Origin: Mercurialis annua
Lineage: Eukaryota; Streptophyta; Magnoliopsida; Malpighiales; Euphorbiaceae
Length of the DNA: 64,000 nt
Direction of reading: 5' to 3'
Assembly: GCF_937616625.2 (NCBI RefSeq)
Contig: NC_065570.1
Location: 39,315,665 to 39,379,664 of the forward strand
Positions within the stretch are counted from its first letter, which is position 1. Each line of letters starts with the position of its first letter. The notes under the pieces are model-generated. The model was not told the DNA's origin. It worked only from the letters and a program-made list of their open reading frames with translations, and made no database searches. Made by a program: the position numbers and the translations under genes. This document shows positions 55,675 to 64,000 of this stretch, one piece after another.

Positions 55675-55863
55675 TTAACTAGCTCCTTCCAACAGCTTCA
55701 ATCCTAAAGATTTTAGCTTACTGTTGACTTTGAAGCTAATTGTTCCTCTACCTTTTAGCTTAACACTGGTGAATTTTGATTTATCACCTGTCATGTGCCT
55801 AGAGCAAGCGCTGTCCATAAACCATTTATCATGATTATTCTTGCTCTTTAGGCAAACCTGCAA
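55675..55863 (-). pseudogene. Copia protease and GAG-pre-integrase start
   Basis: WFMDSACSRHMTGDKSKF is the copia protease active-site region. The catalytic motif reads DSAC rather than the more common DSGC of SIRE-type elements. The frame is that of gag upstream, separated from it by stops. Confidence 0.88.
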
Positions 55864-55984
55864 AGACTAAGCAGATTTTGGTACCGAAACTAATTTGGGT
55901 CCTTTTGAGTTAGTAATAGTGCTCTCTTTAGCTCATTTGATAACCCATATGTGTTTAGCTAGAGAGGTTCCATTTTTAAATCTG

Positions 55985-57693
55985 CAGAACTTGGTCACAT
56001 GATCCTTAGTATTTCAATAAAAACAAGTAGCATGAGCCATACGAGGAGTAAACTATTTCTTAGAAATAGCTTGACAGTTTTTTATCATTCTTGTTTCAAA
56101 AAATGCCTTAAGCTTTTTAGGTTTTGTGAAACCTGAAAATCCAATACCACTTGTTTCTCCATAAGGGCGCTGATTTCCCAAAAGCATGTCAAGATTATGT
56201 TTACCTTTAGTAAAACTTGAAAGGTCCTTGACAAGAAGATCAATCTTCTTTTGCAAATCATCATTTTGTTGCAAGAGAATGATTCTAAGACTTTTTGAGG
56301 TTTCCAATTTCTTTTTCAGAAATGAAATCTTAGTTTCAGCTTTCAACAATCTCTCAGATTGCTGATCAAAGTCTTTTTGCATTTTATTTTCTTTTTCAAG
56401 AAAATTAGTATGAGGAACATTCAACTTAGTTTTAAAAACAACAGTTTTAGAATATTTAGATTTCAGTTTAACATATTTCTTTGAAACCTTTGTGAATTCC
56501 TCAAACATATCATTATAAGCATTTTGAAGTTCATCATAATATTGAGATTTATGGGTGCTTACCTTATTGTCAGATGTATCAGCTTCTTTTTTGTCAAATT
56601 TAGCTTGACCACTTGATCCACCATTTTCTAGAACCATCAAACAGAGGTTTGCCTTTTCACTAGCAATATCCTCATCACATGAACTGGATTTTTCTGATTT
56701 GCTCCATGTGTCAACCATGGCTTTCTTTTGCTTGTCACTTTTGGTAGTTCTCTTTAGCTTGGGACAACTAGCTTTGAAGTGACTCGACCTATTGCAAACA
56801 AAGCACAACCTTTCAACATTCTCCATATTGTTTTCTGTTTTTCCTTTGATGAAATTCTTCATGTTCTTCCGGTACCTTTGATCACCTTTTCTGTACATCT
56901 TTTGAAACTTCTTTGTCACCAAAGCTAGTTCTTCATCTGAGCTGTTTTCATCACTTTTTGAGCTAACTCTTAAAGCCAAATCTGATTTCTCCCTTCTTTC
57001 TTGAGAGAGTTATTTTCCTTTGTACTTGACCATCTCATGTGTCATGAGAGATCCCATGAGATCATCAAAACCGTATTTCTTCAGATCTTTTGCCTCAATA
57101 ATAGCCGTGACTTTACTTTCCCATTTATCCGAGAGAGATCTCAAGATTTTCTTCACCAACATCTCATCCGTGAAACTTTCACCAAGACTCTTAAGCCCAT
57201 TCAGAATATCAGAGAACTTGGAGCTAATTTCTGAAATGCTTTCTTCGGGTTTCATTTGAAATAGCTTCTAGTCTCTTTGAAGCATATTGACCTTCATCTC
57301 TCTTACTTGATCTGTTCCTTCATATGTAACCTGAAGCTTATCCCATACAAGCTTTGCTGTGGTGCAGTTTCTAACTCGGTTGTACTCACTAATGTCGAGT
57401 GAGCAATGAATCATAGTGATTGTCTTAGCATTAGTCTGAACAACTCTCCAATCAGCTTCACTGTATTCAGCTTCAGTCTTCCTAACATCAGTTCTATCGT
57501 CATTGAGTCTAGTTGGAGGATTCACTCCATTGAGGATGATTTTCCAGCATTCAATATCTTGAGACTGAATGAAGTTCTTCATCCTATTCTTCCAGTAATC
57601 ATAGTAAGACCCATTGAACAAAGGAGGTCTTGTAATAGAGTTTCCTTCCGGTAAGCTTAAGACACCGAAATAAGCTCCACCATGAGTAGCCAT
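55985..57693 (-). pseudogene. gag: Copia gag with two zinc knuckles, several stops
   Basis: Start ATG at 57693 (MATHGGAYFG); the frame open further upstream runs through the primer site and is not used. Contains the UBN2-type gag domain (RPPLFNGSYYDYWKNRMKNF), then KPEESISEISSKF, a zinc knuckle CFVCNRSSHFKASC near 56809-56770, and coiled-coil-like Lys/Glu-rich sequence. A second knuckle, CFY-stop-NTKDHVTKFC, has TGA (56016-56014) in place of the second Cys. All these pieces are in one frame, with stops at 57270-57268, 57012-57010 and 56055-56053. Confidence 0.88.
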
Positions 57694-57740
57694 AGATAAA
57701 CTCTGAAAAAGTGCTAAAAATAGCAAGAAGCACGCAGAGC

Positions 57741-57754
57741 CTGCTTTGATACCG
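57741..57754 (-). other. Primer binding site of the copia element
   Basis: The minus strand reads CGGTATCAAAGCAG beside the LTR end, resembling the tRNA-Met primer site (TGGTATCAGAGC) with changes. Confidence 0.65.
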
Positions 57755-57756
57755 AT

Positions 57757-58192
57757 TGTTGGTCCTGTAAGGCTGCTCAAAAGGTGAATTGAGCTTTTTG
57801 AAAAATACACTAATAAAAATTACTTTAACAGATTCCAGAAATGTGAAGCTAATACTAACAACATATAAGCTAATTGGCAGAATAAGTAAAGTGCTGGAAA
57901 ATAAATGACACAGAGATTTATAGTGGTTCAACACCCGCTTACATCCACTCCCCAAGGTATCCCCACCTTGAGTATTCCACTATCAGTTTCTATTCCGGGC
58001 TAGAAACAAAAGCCTTGAAAATACAGCACTAAAAACTACCCTTTTCAGCCTGATTTTCCCTCCCCTGGTTTTCCCAAGATCCAGAAACTCTACAACCAGT
58101 AAACTTATCACCTAGGCGTTTACAAAACCTTTCAACAACACTCTGTTCTTTTCGGTGTATAAAAACCCTCAAAAATACATATAAGCTAATAG
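57757..58192 (-). repeat. 5' LTR of the copia element, truncated
   Basis: Matches 39875-40322 and ends on the minus strand with CCAACA. Homology stops at about 58192 within the LTR; U3 and the promoter are missing. The junction runs into a 24-bp filler and then a gypsy LTR. Confidence 0.9.
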
Positions 58193-58216
58193 GTAGTGTT
58201 ATGAACTTATCTTATT
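58193..58216. repeat. 24-bp filler copied from 60577-60600
   Basis: 58193-58216 is identical to 60577-60600 (begins GTAGTGTTATGAACTTATCT). It sits exactly between the broken copia LTR and the broken gypsy LTR, although 1-2 boundary bases could belong to either side. The donor lies inside the adjacent element. Confidence 0.75.
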
Positions 58217-60028
58217 CCGAATATTCAAATCAAACTGATCCGACCCGGGAGTGTTTACAATCAACAACGTCAGCCGCAACCAATCTCTTAATTCCAAAGT
58301 GGTGGGTCCAACCCACTAGTTACGGGGCTTAGGTTACTTTGACCGAGTTCACTCTCGTATCATATTCATATTATATGCGCATTTCATAATCTCATAGACA
58401 ATCTAGACACGCTAGACTGACTCAAATATTGGTGATCACACAGCCAATTAACACCCAATAAGTAGTTGGTTTCATCGGATCGCACACTAGACATTCATAT
58501 TCAAAACAATGAATATAACAACAGTCATATAGTCAAATTCACCAAACATAACATCTTATACGAGCAAACCATATAAATGCGTTGATAATAATATTCTTAA
58601 TATATGAAAATAACTTTTATAATAATAATACGCGAAAGTAAATTGCCACTTATAGTGACCGCTTTCCGAAATATAATAATATAAAGATCTCATGAACGCG
58701 AGCTCCATACGCGTTTGATTACGTAGCTATTCCAGCTCATCGGCCTGGTAGCTCGTCGATACGTCAGTTACTTATCTGAATCACCTGTACGTTTAATCCA
58801 TAAACGTAGGCTTAATACTAAAACCCTACGTTATAAACTTAATCGTATTTCAAATACGACTCTTAACGTTGATAATCTCTTAGTCACACTTTTCTATTAA
58901 ACGTCCTAGTATATGTTTTGAAATTCAATCGAATCACGATTGATTACGCGACTTGGAATTGTCTGAAATCAAGTTTTCGCGTCGTGCCAGGGCCCCGAAA
59001 GCCCGAATCGAATATCCTTGCTAACGAAGGACTGCACGTTCGTGCAGCAGCAGTACGCTGCACGATCGTGCAGTTACTGTGCTGCTAGCATTCTGCACAA
59101 ACGTGCACTCTATTGCACGTTCGTGCAGCCTGTTGGCTGCACGATGTGCATTCTCGGGGTTCACTCCCCGGGCCATTCCGACATGCTACAACATTTTAAA
59201 TCGATCTCGCAACGCTTAATAACATCAAAAACTCAAGATTCATGCTTGAAACGTCGAATTTAAACTCAAAATCGCTAAAACGATAAAAACACTCGAAACC
59301 CTAAACCAAAACGTCAAGCTTACCTTGATTTGACGCTCGTAATAGATAAAGAATTGAATTCTGAAGAAATCGATATAAAGAACGTGCGATTTGGACGAGA
59401 AACGGCAAAACGGCGGTGGATCGAGATGATCGTCGATTTTTCCATCGTCTGATACTTCTTCTTTGTTCCTGAATCATCTATATGATTCATATGTTTATAT
59501 ATATACTAGTTAATTATTCATTTTAATCCTTTATTTCTTTAACTTAAACCAATTCTATTATAAATTTTCTAATTTAACCAAACGGTTAAATTATCCTTTT
59601 AACTCAATTACATACGTATTATTTATATTCATATAAATAATGCTAATCCAAGATTATTATTTTCCGTCAATAATCTTCTAATTTCTATTCTCGAGGCTTA
59701 ATTGGCTAATTTACAATTTGGTCCTTGAACTTTTCAAAAATTGCAATTTAGCCCAAAACGCATCCGCGACCAAATTTTAAAAGGCCTCCGATTGACCCGA
59801 AACTTTTACCACAGATACTATAAAACATCTCGCGGACCTTGGCGAAATAATTATCAACTCGGAATTTATAATTTATTTTATATTAATTTTCTTAGTTATT
59901 TCCTTAAATCCCGTTAAATAACTCAATATAATTTATTCTTAATTCCTGATATTTAAATTAAATCAATTCTGATTCAATTTATCAAGATTTCGCACACGTG
60001 GCACGATTTAAATATTTGGGGTATTACA
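58217..60028 (-). repeat. 3' LTR of a second LARD-like element, truncated
   Basis: Starts TGTAATACCCC at 60028; its 3' part is lost at 58217. Contains CACGTG near the start, a U3 inverted repeat around 59625-59650, TATA (about 59491-59506), hairpin TGAATCAT-CTAT-ATGATTCA (59470-59489, plus strand), donor-like AAG|GTAAGC (GT 59323-59322), palindrome array, and a weakened CCTATTG-type hairpin near 58443. The acceptor side is deleted. Confidence 0.88.
59032..59150 (-). repeat. Palindrome array (CTGCACG-NN-CGTGCAG)
   Basis: About five units: CTGCACGTTCGTGCAG, CTGCACGATCGTGCAG, CTGCACAAACGTGCA, TTGCACGTTCGTGCAG and a shortened last one. A GC hairpin CGGGG/CCCCG (59155-59170) adjoins it. The arms are a third variant, different from those of the other families. 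Confidence 0.88.
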
Positions 60029-60042
60029 TCCTTCCCCTTTAT
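60029..60042 (-). other. Polypurine tract of the second LARD-like element
   Basis: The minus strand reads ATAAAGGGGAAGGA just before the LTR start. Confidence 0.82.
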
Positions 60043-63000
60043 AAAAATTCGTCCTCGAATTTTCATATAACTTCTTGACTTAACGTAAACCTTTAACGTC
60101 TTGAACTTCATTATAATGGGGATATCGTGTTCATCTTATGACACTTGTCGGCGCATGGAACTGTCATTCCAATTCTGTACTTTTTGTGCATTAACATCAA
60201 TCGTCATTGACGACTTTCATACTACTATCTTCTTTCATTTGAGTTCTTCTCTTGTACCTTGGATACATAATTCTTACATTGATTCTTTGTCTGATATTCA
60301 ATACTATAAACTCTTAAACTTGTAATTGAACTTTCAAACTTACTGATGTTCAATGATAGCTCGTCCTAATGATATCTTATCACTAAAGATGATAATCCTT
60401 GTCACTCGTATTCATCTGTACTTATGATTCTCTGTTCTTGAGTCTTTACTTTTGTTCAATACGTTTAACCCTACCATCATTTCTTATTGAGTAATGTGAA
60501 TACTCGATTAGCTCATCTTCTCTACTTACGTGGTTTCATTTGTACTACTGTTGCTGTCATCCGATTATTACTCGTTGTAGTGTTATGAACTTATCTTATT
60601 ATCCGCTATCCTCTTTTGCTTCGTTACTTCTCTTTCCGTATGAAGATCCCTTCGTCATTGTTGCTTGTCATGGTTATCCATGAGGTGAATCCTCATGATG
60701 TATCTGTATACGGTCTTTGTTTACTTTCCTTGTAAGGCTTACTTGCCTTTCTTCTTGCGTCAATATATATCTCGTATGTTTATTGACCTACTTTTCATTA
60801 GCGTAACACGCTATTTTTCAAACTCCTTGTCCCTTCTTACTTCACTTCGGTCTATTTCATCAATCTGGTTTTTAACCAAATGGAATTTTCATATTGGTCG
60901 CTGAATTCTTATTTCAATAAGACAGCGCGTGACTAACGCTCAAGCAAGCTTTCTTTGCTTATAATCTTTAAATAAGGATCTTAATCCTCTTTTAATTATA
61001 TAATTACATCAGAATGTCCTCTGATGACATCGTTTCTTGCTCCATGTTCGATCCTTTCATTCATCATCCTTTCTCATTTCATCTACGCTTTTCTTTTCTC
61101 TGTCGTCTTCTTGACATTCAAAGATGCTTCTAGCATTTATTGTCATAAACTAACTCTTTCTTATCTATATCTTCTTTCCACTTCTCAATCTTAGTTTGGC
61201 TCTTAGCTTCCAAATCATTTCTCTTTACTATCACGTAGTGTTAAATTTACTTCTCATTACTATCCACGATCTGGCTATTTCACTTGTTAGTTCTACTTTT
61301 GTCCTTAGTCAACCAACAGGATTAACAGTCTAAATTCTATGAACCTATGATATTCTTGTTGCATTCCTTATTCACGCTTTTATCGTGTTTCTTGATTATC
61401 TTCCATTGCATCCTTTGTTTTCCTCCTCGGTGCATCTTGTACATCGTGTACTACTTGCTTTTAATATCCACAACAGCGATCATTAATAGAGAGTTGTGGC
61501 CTTCTTCGTCTGAATTTCTCAATGTAGTACGTTCTCATTTGTATATGTATCATCTTATCGTATTTGTACTGTCATCATGGTCGTCTGTGAAGCTGACCAT
61601 ATAATGGTATCATCCCTATCGTATCTCGCATTTTAGATATTTCTTGTTTCAGCACTCTAACGTCGATCACCAATTAAATAATGAGTCACAGTTTCTTTCG
61701 CCTTAATTATCGACGTAGTGCGGTCTCGATGACTTACATATTGTACTACTATACTTTTACTGACATCTTAACTGTCAGTGGATCCGATCCTATATCTTTG
61801 TCATCTTTACTCTTCTTTGTTTCTATGTATTCACGACTACATACAATTTGATCCATTTGCTCCTCTCGTCATCTTTCTACGTGACTTTCTCTTTTTCGTT
61901 TCTCAATAATTCTTTTCAAGTTCCTTGCAAAATACGCAAGTTGTTCGTACTTTTTCAATTCTTATTATCTTATCAGACATGTCGTATACCCTTGGCATAC
62001 TTTACTTTCATCTCCTATCTTCTGTCTCGGTTTATCTGCTATCACTTTATTTAGTATGGCTCAGTTCTGATATTGAGTCTCTTCTTCACATCCTTTCATG
62101 TATCTTGATGCACAAACTTTAATCACATATCAAATACATTCGATACTATATAGCGCATCTTAATCCTCCATACATGTATCTATGTTCTTCCTTTGAAGGT
62201 CATTACTAACCTTCCATAACGATCGCGTTACGCTTTGACTCTTTTTTAATCAAATCTAAAATTTAAGGTTCGCCACTTCATAATCATTTACCATGTATAC
62301 CTTTCACATTTCACTTATTCCATTTCATAATCAAAATCTTGAGGTGGAAGTTTTAATTCCTTAATCCACCTAACGCAATACTTGTCGTCTGTCTCTTAAT
62401 CTTTCAATTATTTACTTTCATACAGGACTGATACTAGTTACTTTTAGTTGGCTAAACTTTATATTTTGAACTCCTCAATTCCATAAGGAACTGGCATTAG
62501 CTGTACTTGGTTAATCTATTTTCGTACTCTGTATCTCATATTCCCGTCACACGTTTGCTTGACTCATCACTTTTTGGTCTTTTCACTGCTTTAATTGCTT
62601 ATCGAAACTAATCATGGGTTAAACTTTTCATCGACATCTTGATCGACAATACTATTTGTCCTTTATCCGCCCGATATGAACGAGCATCTTACTTTTCTTC
62701 TCCTAAAGGATCTAGCATACCGCTTGATCCGTTAAACTCTTTTAGTCTTAACTTATGTATGCCACTAGCAAACCTCTATAGGTGTTCCTTTCTTCACGTT
62801 AGTACTGTCTTTGTATCCATCGTCCTATTATTGGCACACAATTCCTTATATCAGTTGTTTTTACGGCTAACTGATTCATAACGACCTTGCATTACTATGG
62901 CACTCCCGATGCCTGTATATTCCCACTTTATCTTGCTAGGTTCCCATTGACCTTCATCTCGTTTCTGGCCTTTAATGGCCAAATGGGCTGGGTTGCATTC

Positions 63001-64000
63001 GCTTTTGTTACCTCGATCTTCTTCTCGCGCCTCATACAATTGCTGTGCAACACCACGCGTCCGTGCAGTTCTTTGTTCATAGTATAGCGGTTATATGAAG
63101 GAATACTGATGAATTCCTTAAAATATAACGCCTACTAATCATCACATCTAACCTTGGTCCACGTAAGTTGGACTTAAGGAACGTCTCCTTCCTTTAGGAT
63201 TTCTAGGATTACATCTCTTATTGCAAGTCTTATGCGTGTTCTGACTCATTATAGACTAGCAAATTATCAAAACATATACTCGAGTTGTATATGTTATACG
63301 CATATTACTATCGTATCTATAAGCATCTATGTTGACCGGATTCAAGAAAATCAGTGTTCCCTAGATTTCCTTGATTACGTATCGTAACTTAAGTCTAGCG
63401 AGCATTCCGCTCATATGGACTTAATCAAACATCAAGAATATCAAAACATAACATACATGTTCTATACGTTGTTAATCGGATATGATTTACTATCCAAGCA
63501 TATCTACTATTCTAGTCGTATACTCATTAGTTAGAAGCATAACTCCTATGTTCTCACAATTATACGTATTCATTTGTCTCGTAGCCTTGATCGCAGCTTG
63601 CTCGCGAGCACTTCCATTCCGTCACAGAGTTCTGGTCTAGATATACTCACACTGAAAACAAAACTCTTAGAAACTTTTTCCAATAAAACGACTCATTTGA
63701 AAATCCCAATTAAATTCTAGCAAAATTGTGCACTAGGGTGATGACGTCTCTCATCCCCAAAGAGTTGCCACATCCCACCTTTTTGTCTGAACATAATGCA
63801 TATGATGCATGTCCTACTAATTTATGAGTTGATGTATGTAGTGATGCATTTCTATCAATGTCGTGGAAATCATCAATGGCTATTACGGGTCTAGGCACAA
63901 TTATGCTTTTAGAATCGTTCAACAAATAACTCTAACAAATTCTAAACTTTATGTTTTGTAAGTTCTCTAGACCTTAAAACTCTGTATCCAGTAAACTTTT
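60043..64000 (-). other. Non-coding internal domain of the second LARD-like element
   Basis: Nearly 4 kb with no gag or pol motif and only short frames. The block at 63724-63768 matches 33559-33603 and 47715-47760, and neighbouring segments (63800-63990) align in order with 33290-33540, so this is the same kind of internal domain as the element at 27966-39688. Its 5' end and 5' LTR lie beyond the window. Confidence 0.65.

Larger units (their letters stand above)
39875..58192 (-). mobile_element. SIRE-like Ty1-copia retrotransposon, decayed and split
   Basis: Minus-strand element with LTR pieces at 39875-40733 and 57757-58192, gag to RT at 57693-53694 and RNase H at 42348-42060. The RNase H region was split by the gypsy-LTR element at 42349-53688. 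Motifs DSACSRHMTG, HVDDIIFGS and CDNTSAI, the order PR-IN-RT-RNaseH and a possible extra 3' gene fit the SIRE/Maximus lineage. Many stops and frameshifts show it is old. Its right LTR is truncated at 58192. Confidence 0.88.

Noticed and set aside
63710..63925. 71-codon ORF over the conserved block
   Set aside because: Part of the sequence is conserved in the other two elements, but stops and frame changes there argue against a shared protein. Kept as a possible RNA element instead.
1..64000. Host protein-coding genes
   Set aside because: Every recognisable domain belongs to a transposable element. Remaining ORFs are short, low-complexity or antisense to element genes.

Overview
This window is nuclear DNA from a flowering plant. 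It carries plant-type Ty3/gypsy and Ty1/copia LTR retrotransposons, a PIF/Harbinger transposase with introns, MULE-like MITEs and a high A+T background. I found no host gene, no rRNA, tRNA or other RNA gene, and no bacterial or organellar segment. It reads as transposon-rich, probably heterochromatic sequence built by repeated nested insertion.

Layout, left to right. (1) 1-7690: decayed minus-strand Tekay/Del-like chromovirus, its outer LTR cut by the window edge. (2) 7691-22261: right part of a PIF/Harbinger transposon. Its transposase (minus strand, three exons) is split by (3), a complete plus-strand Tekay-like element at 8208-17808 with 2239-bp LTRs that differ at about four bases, target duplication AGTAG, and a gag-pol frame broken by one in-frame TAG. 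(4) 22262-27965: AT-rich spacer with three old repeat copies, an LTR relic and two MULE-like MITEs. (5) 27966-39874: a large element with gypsy-type LTRs and no coding capacity (LARD-like). Its 5' LTR holds a solo LTR (29475-31955, target duplication GTTTG), and its 3' LTR is followed by a second start of the internal domain. (6) 39875-58192: broken SIRE-like copia element (minus), itself split by (7), a minus-strand gypsy-LTR element at 42349-53688 (target duplication TAGCC) that keeps only a gag-like gene (TR-GAG-like). The right LTR of (7) carries a 1027-bp MULE-like MITE. (8) 58217-64000: LTR and non-coding internal part of another minus-strand LARD-like element, joined to the copia LTR through a 24-bp filler copied from 60577-60600.

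How the parts relate. The gypsy-type LTRs are diverged in sequence but share one layout: an ACGT-core box near the LTR start, a TATA box, a first-exon-like stretch, a GT donor (usually ACG|GTAAGC), an array of short GC-rich palindromes, several small hairpins, then a hairpin, branch-site-like sequence and TTTCAG acceptor, a second hairpin, and a conserved 3' end finishing GTCGTGACA. The palindrome arms and at least two hairpins change on both sides together between families, as expected if pairing is what is kept. The coding and non-coding elements also share the tRNA-Met primer site and a conserved leader just after it, so the non-coding families may be mobilised by Tekay-like proteins. The array and hairpin domain inside a probable LTR-encoded leader intron is the best candidate for an undescribed system here. 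All of this comes from reading the sequence by eye, with no alignment, folding or database search.
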